Shown one piece after another: positions 1 through 8,334 of a stretch of 64,000 bases of DNA. The translations under genes and the position numbers were made by a program. How positions within the stretch are numbered: position 1 is the first letter of the stretch; each line of letters opens with the position of its first letter. Under the pieces are notes generated by a model, which saw only the letters and a list, made by a program, of their open reading frames with translations, was not told the origin of the DNA and made no database searches. The stretch is from an uncultured Flavobacteriales bacterium (GTDB lineage: Bacteria; Bacteroidota; Bacteroidia; Flavobacteriales_D; Sanyastnellaceae): the NCBI GenBank assembly GCA_943787435.1, contig CALSMK010000002.1, positions 1-64,000 on the forward strand. The letters run 5' to 3'.

Positions 1-1330
1 TCTCTGCACGGCCGGAAGCCAGGCGGGCACTCCTGGAGCCCAGAGCGACTCGAATGAACCACTTGTCTCCGTAACACACGGGTTGACCAATGAACAGCCG
101 TTTGTACCCCAGTTCAGCCTCCCAATTCCCCATGGTTAAGCGGTCAAACAGCTGCTTCAATGCTGGACCCCCCAAAAACCCACGTTGGTCGCGGACCCGG
201 AAAGACACAATGGACGCGTTGGTTTTGGCCTGATCGGGAATCAAATCCAACTGGTCGTGCTGCTCAATGGCCGAGCATACGACCTGATTCCACTCATCAA
301 TGGTGGCATCAATCTCTTGACGTGAAATGGAATGGCAAGCCTCCATTTCTGTCAGCGCGCATTCCCACCTCATTCGACTCGAAGGATTCTTGCTCCACTT
401 GAGACAATGCCTGAAAGACTGAAACCGACCGGGAATGTCCGATTTGACAAAAATCTCTGACAACCCTGCGGCCGCATCTTTCGACACTTCATTCAAGGAA
501 TCTGCCCATGTCTTCGGCACCAGAAGTGCACCGCAAAACGGAGGAGCTTGGTAAAACTTCGACCCCGTGATGAGAATCATGGCACCTCTGCTGAGCAATG
601 ATTCAATCAACTCCGGATCGGCTCTGAATTGGCACAAATCCACTGTCCATATCACATTCGGATGTGACTCGATCACGTCCAAATCATCCTTGATTCCCGA
701 CTTGCTGCCGAACACCAAGTGAACGATGACGGTCTTGTCGGAGTGAAGCTGAATGAGCGATCGAATGTCTGACTTGCGATCTCGGATGTGGCCTTCATGG
801 GTTCTCGCAGGCAACTCAACCACCTCTCCGCCCAAATCTGGATGAAGCAACGCCCCTTTGTCTTGGCTCGCGCCAGAAGCGGTCTTGAGGGAAAACCCTT
901 TTCCAGCGACAGCCAGCCGCGAACCGCTCCCCAACTCTTCTGGGCAAGACAAGATGTTGAGAATGGGCCGACTCGAAAAAGACCGGGCAAAAAGAAGTGG
1001 ATAATAGAGCAGGTCCGTTCCAGAAGGGCCAAAAAAGACCTCTGACCGCCCACTGGGATCCATGATTTTTTGAATTCTTGAACGTTGTTCATCCGCCCAG
1101 ATGTCCTCATCCCCGTCCTCAATGAAACGTTCATAGAGCTGCCCCATGGTGTTGAGCGTGTCCTCGCTCAAAACACCACAAGTGCAGGACCCTCGATAAA
1201 ACAACCCCTCGGGGTCTAAAGGATTCAAATTGTATCGATTCCGCCCGGCAGAGCGCTCTTTCGGCTCGATTCTCTCGTCTCCGCCTCGGACAAGCGCCCC
1301 CCTCCAATCTTCACTTTGCTCACCGGTCAT
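1..1330 (-). CDS. PLP-dependent aminotransferase-like protein (3' end cut by window edge)
   Basis: An open minus-strand frame runs from ATG at 1330 off the left edge without a stop, giving about 443 residues. An in-frame ATG at 1363 is an alternative start. No exact function is recognised. The segment TGSKFYQAPPFCGALLVP near residue 270 resembles the Schiff-base lysine region of fold-type-I PLP enzymes: a hydrophobic strand, SK, then a Gly/Pro-rich loop. It is preceded by VIWTVDLCQFR, where such enzymes place the PLP-ring Asp (D in TVDLCQ). Early on, FFGPSGTDLLYYPL looks like the PLP-phosphate loop. Family knowledge: this architecture occurs in class-V-like aminotransferases and decarboxylases. 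Substrate is unknown. The assignment rests on motifs only. Confidence 0.6.
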   Translation of the reverse strand, partial: MTGEQSEDWRGALVRGGDERIEPKERSAGRNRYNLNPLDPEGLFYRGSCTCGVLSEDTLNTMGQLYERFIEDGDEDIWADEQRSRIQKIMDPSGRSEVFFGPSGTDLLYYPLLFARSFSSRPILNILSCPEELGSGSRLAVAGKGFSLKTASGASQDKGALLHPDLGGEVVELPARTHEGHIRDRKSDIRSLIQLHSDKTVIVHLVFGSKSGIKDDLDVIESHPNVIWTVDLCQFRADPELIESLLSRGAMILITGSKFYQAPPFCGALLVPKTWADSLNEVSKDAAAGLSEIFVKSDIPGRFQSFRHCLKWSKNPSSRMRWECALTEMEACHSISRQEIDATIDEWNQVVCSAIEQHDQLDLIPDQAKTNASIVSFRVRDQRGFLGGPALKQLFDRLTMGNWEAELGYKRLFIGQPVCYGDKWFIRVALGSRSARLASGRAE

Positions 1331-1473
1331 GCCTAGACAAGAATTACCCCTGAATTTAAGCATTCTACGTGAGTCTCGCGCAAAGGAGCAACTCCAACTC
1401 AGGCGCAAATGCTCTTTTCATGACGCTCATTTCCTTGGACCATTGCGCCTAACGATTTTCAGGATGTCTGAAT

Positions 1474-1480
1474 TAATTTG
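1474..1480 (+). promoter_or_regulatory. -7-like element TAATTTG just before the hydrolase start
   Basis: TAATTTG sits 5 nt before the ATG at 1486. It is one base shorter than the Bacteroidota -7 consensus TAnnTTTG. If it is used, the transcript would be almost leaderless. No clear -33 TTTG is seen. Confidence 0.3.
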
Positions 1481-1485
1481 GGCCC

Positions 1486-2905
1486 ATGTTGATTCACTTG
1501 AACCGTGTGGCCATCATTCTGGCCTTCCTCTTTCTGCATGGCCCCACGCAAGCCCAAACCTCTGAACTTCTCGACGTCCGTCAGGCCTTCCAAGTGCAAC
1601 TATTGTCTACCGGATTGGGCATCCCAAATGAGACCATTTCTGTGGATTACGGGGTGGCCAAGTACCGGGTGACCTATCCGATGAATTACCTCGGTGAGGT
1701 CCATCAAGTAACCGGCGCCTTGTTTGTTCCTGTAGATGACAGCGGCAATGCCATCGAATGCGCGATGCCGACCCACACTTACATGCACGGTACGATCTTC
1801 CTCCGCGAGGAAGCCCCTTCCTACAGTGGATTTGAAGGTGAACTGGGTTACCTCATGGCCACCAGCGGCGCCGTGGCCTTGATGCCCGACTACCTTGGGC
1901 TCGGCGGCAGCGAAGACGTCCTCCACCCTTACGTTCACGCTGACTCTGAAGCCGAATCGGGCATGGCCTTGCTGGCTGCCGCGACTGCCCTTCAAGAGCG
2001 AGTTGGGTTTTGGCTTGAATGGCCAGCACTTTGTGAGTGGCTATTCTCAGGGTGGCCACGCCTCGATGGCCATGGCCAAGCGCATGCAAGAGGATGCCGA
2101 TGCAGGCTTCCCGTTGGCTGGAGCAGCGCCCATGAGTGGTCCTTATGACATGTCAGGCACCCAATTGCCCATGGGCATGGCTCAAGAGCAGTACTCCAAC
2201 CCTGCATACTTGGCCTACACCCTTCTGGCTTGGCAACAGACCTACGGAAACCTCTTCGTCGATCTGGGCGAGATTTTCCAAGAGCCCTATGCATCGGAAC
2301 TGCCCGCGATGTTCGACGGCGAGACCTCCGGCGAAATGATCAACGAATACCTCGCGGGCCCCACATTGGACATCGTCCAGCCGGGCGCACTTGAAGGACT
2401 CATGGCCGAAGACCACCCGTTCTTTATCGCTGCCCAGGACAACGATCTGTACCAATGGGTCCCCGAGAGTCCTCTGCAGATGTACTACTGCACATTGGAT
2501 GAGCAGGTCTTCTATGACAATGCATTGGTGGCCGAAGCCTGGATGAATGACAATGGTGCCGAAGGGGTCACCACCGTCAATGGTGGCGCATTGAACCATG
2601 GCGGCTGCGCGCTGTTGGCCATCCTTGGGGGCACGGTTTGGATCAATGGGCAAGCCAACCTCTGCAGCCCAACCTCTGTGCACAACATCCCTGGGTCGAC
2701 ACCTGAACTCACTTGGCGCCTGACCGATGGAGGAATGGCCATTGACGGACTGTTCATCGGCCAATCATGGACGCTTTACAGTGCGGATGGGCGGTGGATA
2801 TCCAGTGGTACGGCGCAACAATCTCCCTTGATGCTCAGCGCACCCAAAGGGGTGTCCCTGTTGCGCTCAGCTGACGGAAGGATTGTACGTATGGTCCGGA
2901 ATTGA
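1486..2905 (+). pseudogene. Secreted alpha/beta hydrolase with T9SS-like tail, split by a frameshift
   Basis: Two overlapping frames make one protein of about 472 residues. The first part (from 1486) carries a signal peptide ending around HGPTQAQ and an N-terminal hydrolase region (FVPVDDSG, MPDYLGLGG). The second part restarts in the next frame at about 2010 with FGLNGQHFVSGYSQGGHA, which holds the nucleophile elbow GYSQG. Removing one T from the TTTT at 2008-2011 restores a continuous reading (ERVGFGLNGQHF). The last ~65 residues (SWTLYSADGRWISSG, KGVSLLRSADGRIVR) resemble a T9SS type-A sorting domain. Likely an exported esterase or lipase; substrate unknown. Because both halves are well preserved, the break is either recent or an assembly error. 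Called pseudogene only because the frame as given is broken. Confidence 0.75.
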
Positions 2906-3004
2906 ACGGGCGCTGAGCACACTGATGCAAGCCTCTGCGGAAGATGGCTCTCGCTCGGCGAGCAGGCCGTTACAGTGTTGATGGAATTCCATTTGGGAAA
3001 GACC

Positions 3005-3946
3005 TCATTTGCCCTCGGGCCCAAACCTCCGACTTCCCGAATTCAATCCGGCTTGGAGCAAGAGGAGAACCAGGGCCAGAATGGCGGCCAAGACTTCGTG
3101 CGCCACAGCATTCCAACCCTCCAAGGAAAATGAAAGGCGGAGGATAATGGTGGCCACCACAAACCCCGAGTTCCGGAGAATCAGGCCATAATCGGAGAGG
3201 TACCGGAGAGAGGTCACCAACAGAACCACATCCACGAAAATCAATGCGGTGAAGAAGTCACCGTAAAACACGGAGTTGGGATCTATCGGGTCGGCACTCC
3301 CCCCTTGCGCATAAGACAGAAGGTCGGTGAACCAATGGCCAAAGCTCCACATGGCAATGGCCGCAAGCACCACGCACAGCATGGCTGCCAAGTGGCGCTT
3401 AAACCGAATAAACCGAGCCAAATCGACTTCTTCCATTCGCGCCTTTCTGCGGGGAAGAATTCGGTAAAAGGCCACCAATGCCGCCCCCAGCATCACGGCG
3501 CCAACGATGTGGGGAAAAAATGGATCCTGCCAAGGCATGGTGGCTTGGCCGGCACCCCCCTCTTGCAAGGCAGACAAATCCCTGAAGACTGAGCGAATTT
3601 CAATCAAAGAAACGATTTCCAATTGCTTGCCCATGGACCTGGCAAACGAAGACGGAAGGTGGAACACCAAAAGGTAGACTTCGGCCACCAAAATGGCCGA
3701 AAAAGGTGTGTAGAGGATGTGCAATGGATGCCCAAACAATGACTCTGGCATCCGGAAGGGAAGCCAGCCCGCTTCGTGCATGGCGAACAAGATGCAATGG
3801 AGCAGGAACAGGACCATAGAGGCCCGGACAAGCCCGTGCTCCACCGCTTTTCGGGCGCTGGTACTCAACAAGAAATCCGCCAAGCGGTCGAGGGGCCGTA
3901 GGATGGTGTTCAATGGAGGGCTTCGCCGCCGGTCCAGATTTCCCAA
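3005..3946 (-). CDS. Multi-pass membrane protein of unknown function
   Basis: 313 residues with about seven hydrophobic segments, for example MVLFLLHCILFAMHEAGWL, HILYTPFSAILVAEVYLLVF, HIVGAVMLGAALVAFY, LAAMLCVVLAAIAMW, TALIFVDVVLLVTSL and VLAAILALVLLLLQ. A charged stretch, RILPRRKARMEEVDLARFIR, lies in a central loop. No catalytic motif is recognised. It is the last gene of the tightly packed minus-strand operon: its start overlaps the end of aroE by 37 nt, suggesting translational coupling, though a later start is possible. The position beside aroE and a lipid-carrier translocase does not fix a function. Confidence 0.75.
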   Translation of the reverse strand: MGNLDRRRSPPLNTILRPLDRLADFLLSTSARKAVEHGLVRASMVLFLLHCILFAMHEAGWLPFRMPESLFGHPLHILYTPFSAILVAEVYLLVFHLPSSFARSMGKQLEIVSLIEIRSVFRDLSALQEGGAGQATMPWQDPFFPHIVGAVMLGAALVAFYRILPRRKARMEEVDLARFIRFKRHLAAMLCVVLAAIAMWSFGHWFTDLLSYAQGGSADPIDPNSVFYGDFFTALIFVDVVLLVTSLRYLSDYGLILRNSGFVVATIILRLSFSLEGWNAVAHEVLAAILALVLLLLQAGLNSGSRRFGPEGK

Positions 3947-4680
3947 GCAGCTTCCGCTTGAAGGTGTAACATGGATTCTCCGCCCAATGTTCTGGCTCCC
4001 AATGAAGAAGCGGTTTTCATCAGGGCTGTCTCCCTTGGATTGTAGACGAGGTCAACCACAAAATGTTGTGGACCAAAGCCCTTCAATGCCTCCGACGAAA
4101 AGGGTGGCATTTCGCCCTCTTTCGGGTGCATGCCCACCGGAGTGCAATTCACCAGAAGGGGAGTAGCCGCCAAACCTTCCTTCGCGATGTCACCGTAACC
4201 AATGTCCACATGGCTCTTGGGATCTCTGCTCACGCGCGTGACCTTAATCCCTATTTCTCGCAGCGCATACACGACGGCCGCCGAGGAGCCACCGGTGCCC
4301 AAAACCAAGGCCCTGTCATGGTGGCCTTCTAAAAATGGAGCGATGGATTGACGAAACCCTAGGGCGTCTGTGTTGTGGCCAATTCGGCCCTCAGTGGTGA
4401 ACTCGATGGTGTTGACTGCCCCAATGGCTTCGGCTTCGGCACTGAGCCCGTCCAAAAATCCCAAGACGCCTTGTTTATGTGGAACGGTCACGTTCATGCC
4501 GGACCATTTTCGGCTGTCCCACAGCGCCTGGATGTTGTCCAAGGATGACAAATCATGAAGGGAATACCGACAATTTTCGATGCCGAGTTTGGCCCACTTA
4601 TTCTCGAAATGGATGGCCGACCAACTGTGCGAGACAGGGTGTCCAATCAACCCAAAATGTCGGGTGTCAGAATCAACCAC
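3910..4680 (-). CDS. aroE: Shikimate dehydrogenase
   Basis: Reduces 3-dehydroshikimate to shikimate with NADPH in the aromatic amino acid and chorismate pathway; cytosolic. The 256-residue length is near the family norm. Visible motifs: substrate loop GHPVSHSWS (13-21), NVTVPHK with catalytic K69, GAVNT at 88, NTDALGF with D105, and the nucleotide-binding loop LGTGGSSAAV (127-136). The C-terminus has LVYNPRETALM and GGESMLHLQAEAAWEIWTG, typical of AroE. Its start overlaps the stop of the DUF368 gene by 8 nt and its end overlaps the next membrane protein, so it sits inside a six-gene operon. Confidence 0.95.
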   Translation of the reverse strand: MVDSDTRHFGLIGHPVSHSWSAIHFENKWAKLGIENCRYSLHDLSSLDNIQALWDSRKWSGMNVTVPHKQGVLGFLDGLSAEAEAIGAVNTIEFTTEGRIGHNTDALGFRQSIAPFLEGHHDRALVLGTGGSSAAVVYALREIGIKVTRVSRDPKSHVDIGYGDIAKEGLAATPLLVNCTPVGMHPKEGEMPPFSSEALKGFGPQHFVVDLVYNPRETALMKTASSLGARTLGGESMLHLQAEAAWEIWTGGEALH

Positions 4681-5617
4681 GGGCGGAAGTGGTTTGTCCC
4701 ATTCTGCCCAAGCGCCCCAAACCCGTCACGAGGAGGGCACCGAAAACGGCACACAAACACGCCCCCGTGATTTGGGGATTGGCATGTTCAGCGGGAAGGA
4801 TGTTCGCCTGCAGGAATTCCACCCTTCCATCCGAATGGGTGAACAGAGCGGACACGTTCTCTTTCCAAGGCCAGAGCTTTCGAAGGGAGCCAATCAAAAA
4901 ACCACTCAAGAGCAAAATCGCCAAGGTTCTGTGCCTGCGGAAGACCCAGCCCAACCCTTTGCTGAAACCGATCAACCCGGTCATCACCCCTGCACCAAAA
5001 GCGCCCACACGGATCACATCCATGCCCTTGATGGCGCCTATCACTGCAGAATATGCACCGAGCAACACCAAGATGAAGGAGCCGCTGATGCCCGGAAGAA
5101 TCATGGCACAAATGGCCACTGCCCCAGAAAAGAACAAGAACAAGGGCGCGTCTCCTCGCACGAGCGGTGGCAAACCAGTCAACCACCAAGCCAAACCTCC
5201 TCCCATCAAGAACAGCGCCACCCCGGCTGGCCCCACCTGACTGCGCTCAACCTCTCGGAGCATCAACGGAACACTCGCTGCCACCAAGCCGAAAAAGAAA
5301 GCCCAGAGCAAGACAGGGTGCTCCAACAGGAGATGGTGAAGCAAGCCTGCAAACGCTGCCACAGACACCAAAATACCCGCGCCCAAAGCGCCGAGAAAAC
5401 CCAAATTGAAGGCGCGCCATGTGGCCACCGGACCCCGCTGAAACAGGGACTTGACGGTCTCTAACCCAAGCCCACCAATGGTGGACAACAACTCCTCGTA
5501 AATGCCGGTAATGAAGGCGATGGTGCCTCCACTGACGCCTGGCACCAAATCAGCTGCACCCATGGCCATGCCCCGAAAACCCAGCGACAACCAAGATTTT
5601 GAATCTCGCTGCGCCAT
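4673..5617 (-). CDS. DUF368 family polyprenyl-phosphate translocase-like membrane protein
   Basis: 314 residues from ATG at 5617. A frame-open GTG at 5755 lies inside the rhodanese gene and is less likely. The N-terminal signature FRGMAMGAADLVPGVSGGTIAFITGIYEEL and the second motif CAMILPGISGSFILVLLGAY are the paired PGxSG elements of DUF368. About eight membrane spans. Family knowledge: DUF368 proteins (PopT group) have been linked to recycling undecaprenyl phosphate across the inner membrane. Inference: the same role here, supplying lipid carrier for peptidoglycan and surface glycans. It starts 2 nt after the rhodanese stop and overlaps aroE by 8 nt. Confidence 0.9.
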   Translation of the reverse strand: MAQRDSKSWLSLGFRGMAMGAADLVPGVSGGTIAFITGIYEELLSTIGGLGLETVKSLFQRGPVATWRAFNLGFLGALGAGILVSVAAFAGLLHHLLLEHPVLLWAFFFGLVAASVPLMLREVERSQVGPAGVALFLMGGGLAWWLTGLPPLVRGDAPLFLFFSGAVAICAMILPGISGSFILVLLGAYSAVIGAIKGMDVIRVGAFGAGVMTGLIGFSKGLGWVFRRHRTLAILLLSGFLIGSLRKLWPWKENVSALFTHSDGRVEFLQANILPAEHANPQITGACLCAVFGALLVTGLGRLGRMGQTTSARG

Positions 5618-5619
5618 AC

Positions 5620-5937
5620 TCAGGCCACCTCCATGCTCGGATCGACGTGCGTCGACCAAGCCTGCGCTCCACCCTTCAAATTGTACAAGTTGTCCATGCC
5701 GAACTTGGACTCCAATGCCGAAACCACAGCCGCTGAACGTCCACCCGAGCGGCACTGCATGACCACTGGCACATCCTTTCTGAGGTCGTCCAGACGATCC
5801 AAAATCTCGCCCATGGGTATGTGGGTCCCCCCCAGGTTCCCGACTTCGAACTCATGCGACTCGCGCACATCAATCAACTGGTGATCCGTGCCTTGGTCAC
5901 GCCACTGCTTGAGCTCACTGACATCGACTTCTTTCAT
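5620..5937 (-). CDS. Single-domain rhodanese-like protein
   Basis: 105 residues forming one rhodanese domain: QLIDVRESHEFEVGNL (20-35), HIPMGEI (39-45) and the active-site loop CRSGGRS with Cys62. It ends with NLKGGAQAW, the usual rhodanese close. Such proteins carry persulfide sulfur or act as sulfurtransferases; the acceptor is not known. No signal peptide, so cytosolic. The start ATG overlaps the stop of the phosphosulfolactate synthase-like gene (ATGA), and the end is 2 nt before the DUF368 start. Co-operonic position with another sulfur-related enzyme suggests, but does not prove, a shared sulfur pathway. Confidence 0.9.
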   Translation of the reverse strand: MKEVDVSELKQWRDQGTDHQLIDVRESHEFEVGNLGGTHIPMGEILDRLDDLRKDVPVVMQCRSGGRSAAVVSALESKFGMDNLYNLKGGAQAWSTHVDPSMEVA

Positions 5938-6740
5938 GACTCAGGCTCTACTTCTTGGGGTTGTACTCCTTGCTTCAATTCTTCTGGTAAGAAGTGGAAA
6001 AAGGTGTCCCCGCGAAGGCCAACGCGCAAACACTCCAGAGGAATGAGGTCGTTGGGGCCGATGTTGCCCAAATTGACATTGCTGCCAAACTGCTTGATGA
6101 ACCAAACCTGCTGCGGCTTTTTGGGCGCTTCCCACAAAATGTCTTTCAGATCCACCTTGGACAGAATCTTGCGAATGAGTTGGGTGTGGGCCGATCCATT
6201 GGGGCGGTAAATGCCTACCGTTCCACTTTCCCGCGCTTCTGCAATCACTTTTACGGAACCCGCATCCAGCTCATTGCGCATCATCCGGATCCATTTGGCA
6301 GGAGAAATGAGAATGCCTTCCTCTTTCGAACCCACTTCAGAAAGGACCTTGAAGTCCTTGGAAAACCGGTGAATCAATTCGCACTTGTAGTCATTGTCAA
6401 TGACCATGGAACCGTCGCTGATTTCCATGCAGCCTATGCCCATGTCATCAATAAAACGGAGATAGTCGTCCAGACAATCCCGAACAAGAAACGCTTCAAA
6501 CAGCGTGCCCCCGCAATACACATCCATCCCCGCATCGCGGTAGATTTTGACCTTCTCTTTCAGGTTTGGGGTGAACAAGCTTGTGCCAAAACCCAACTTC
6601 AAAAAGTCGATTCGGTCATCTGCGATGCTCACAAGGTCTTCGGCCTCGCGAATGCTGAGTCCTTTGTCCATGACCATGGTCAATCCATGGGTTCTCGGAG
6701 CGCTTGTGCGCTCTGACATATGAGGCAAGGGGAAATTCAT
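5934..6740 (-). CDS. Phosphosulfolactate synthase-like (ComA family) protein
   Basis: 268 residues matching the ComA family: THGLTMVMDKGLS, DFLKLGFGTSLF, VYCGGTLFEAFLV, CMEISDGS, KVLSEVGSKEEG, KVIAEARESGTVGIY and LGNIGPNDLIPLECLRVGLRGDTF. The archaeal enzyme adds sulfite to phosphoenolpyruvate to form 2-phospho-3-sulfolactate. Bacteroidota carry homologues without coenzyme M, so the product may feed sulfonate or sulfonolipid chemistry; that is inference. An in-frame ATG at residue 8 is an alternative start. Its start overlaps the TPR gene stop (ATGA) and its stop overlaps the rhodanese start, so it is translationally coupled to both. Confidence 0.88.
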   Translation of the reverse strand: MNFPLPHMSERTSAPRTHGLTMVMDKGLSIREAEDLVSIADDRIDFLKLGFGTSLFTPNLKEKVKIYRDAGMDVYCGGTLFEAFLVRDCLDDYLRFIDDMGIGCMEISDGSMVIDNDYKCELIHRFSKDFKVLSEVGSKEEGILISPAKWIRMMRNELDAGSVKVIAEARESGTVGIYRPNGSAHTQLIRKILSKVDLKDILWEAPKKPQQVWFIKQFGSNVNLGNIGPNDLIPLECLRVGLRGDTFFHFLPEELKQGVQPQEVEPES

Positions 6741-8156
6741 TGTGCTTTAGGGGCATTCAAAACTCGCAAACCAAACGATGGGTCCTCTTCAATGGAAGGG
6801 AACAAGGTCAGCAAGGTGGTGCAAATGTCAGGCGTATGAGCCATTGCGGCATCAAGCAAAGCAAAACCCGCTTGCTGACGTCCGAGAGAATAAAGACTGA
6901 TGAACGTGCGGCTAACCACAATCAGGTCAACCCGAGAGGCTTCTGGCACCTGATGGAGCAAGGTCAAGGCCTCTTCAAAGCGCTCATCTTCCTGCAAATT
7001 GGCAGCCGCTTCGATGTACACCTCGAGATTTTCAGGTTCCAAACGAAGAGCATTGATGTAAATCAGTGCGGCCTCATCGTGCATGCCGATTTTGCGGAGG
7101 ATTCCGCCCAACAACAAGTGGTATTCCACGTTGCCTGGCTCCAACTCCATCGCTTTTTCAAAGCATTTCAAACTTGCTGGCCAATCTTGGCGCATTTCAG
7201 CCACCACCCCCCAAACCCACGTGAGCATCGGCAAATTCACCGTCCAACTCCAGGGCGCAGTAGTAGTAGTCTGAAGCCTCGTCAAGCTTCTCCATGCGCT
7301 CCATGCACTCCCCCATCAAGGTGTAAGTGTTGGCCTGAGGAGCATCCATCAGGATGGACTCGCGGTAGCACTCAAGGGCCTTTTGGTAGTCCTCCATCAT
7401 GGTCAACGCTGCAGCCTTCTGAAGGAGAGCGGGACTGAAATCTTCGTCAATCACCAAGGCATATTCATAGGCCTCTATGCTCTTTTCAAAATTCCGGGTG
7501 CGCTGCAAGGCATTTCCAAGGTTGTACCAACCAGGGCAGCTGTACGGGTGCAAATCGATGAACGCTTTGAATGCTTCGACTGAATCCTCGTGTCTGCCAA
7601 TGGTCTCGAAGCAAAAGCCCAGCTCGTGGAGTGCTGTTTCATTGCTTGGGTTTTCCCTAAGGGCCTCTTTCAAAACAGAAATGGCGCGCTCCCAATGTCC
7701 AATGTTCTCGTATTCGAGAGCGATGTCGATGAAGAGGTCTCCTCGAAAAACCCGGTCACCCAGCTCCAGGGCCATTCGGTAGTGATGAATGGCTTCTGTG
7801 TGCTGATTGACCTGAGAATAAAGGGTCGCCAACGTCAAATGGATTTCGTCATTCGAGGGCTCATAAGTCAACAGTTTTTGAAGCCGAGGAATGGCGGTTT
7901 TCACGTCTCCTGAACCGGCCATCAACTGGGCTTCCCGCAACTGAAGCGACAAGCTCTCTGGGTACAATTTGCTGGCATACTGCAACACCTTTTGGGCATG
8001 CTTGTGTCGGCCGCGTTGCAGATAGTGCTCAATCAGCGCCTCCAGCTCCATCAAATCAAAGAAAGCAGAGCCATTGTTGGCCATCATGGACTCGTAGCGC
8101 TCCACAATGCCTGCAATCTCCTGTGCGTCCTGATCGTTTGGTTCTTCGTCGTGCAT
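6737..8156 (-). pseudogene. Tetratricopeptide-repeat protein, split by a frameshift in G6
   Basis: Two frames join to a TPR protein of about 472 residues. The 5' part (from ATG 8156) has many 34-residue repeats, e.g. EAIHHYRMALELGD, RAISVLKEALRENPSN, KSIEAYEYALVIDEDF and KALECYRESILMDA. It ends abruptly with HVGLGGGG and a stop. The 3' frame continues the repeats (SLKCFEKAMELEPGN, EAALIYINALRLEPENL). Deleting one base of the six-G run (plus-strand C6 at 7207-7212) gives AHVGLGVVAEMRQDW and restores a regular repeat. Family role: protein-protein scaffold, cytosolic (no signal peptide). First gene of the operon leading to the rest of the 3.0-8.2 kb block. Sequencing error or recent mutation cannot be told apart here. 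Confidence 0.8.
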
Positions 8157-8303
8157 CAATCGCCACTAATCTACTCGTGCATGTGCGGTGAGCGCCCTTT
8201 CGGAGCCTTGGGTTTTGAACACCCGTGCACCATTCCATCCACGAGGTAAAGATGGTCCGTGATCCCGAAGAAACCCCATCCACCTCCTTTGATTTCGTAA
8301 TCG

Positions 8304-8330
8304 TTGGCGCTTCAGAACCGCCTAATTTTG
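8304..8330 (+). promoter_or_regulatory. Promoter for glmM (TTG ... TAATTTTG)
   Basis: TAATTTTG at 8323-8330 matches the Bacteroidota -7 consensus TAnnTTTG exactly. A TTG lies 16 nt upstream at 8304-8306. The glmM ATG follows after only 4 nt (CCCC), implying an almost leaderless transcript. Confidence 0.5.
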
Positions 8331-8334
8331 CCCC

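Noticed and set aside
4580-5464. Long plus-strand open frame opposite DUF368
   Set aside because: Low-complexity, very polar translation across from a clear membrane protein gene.
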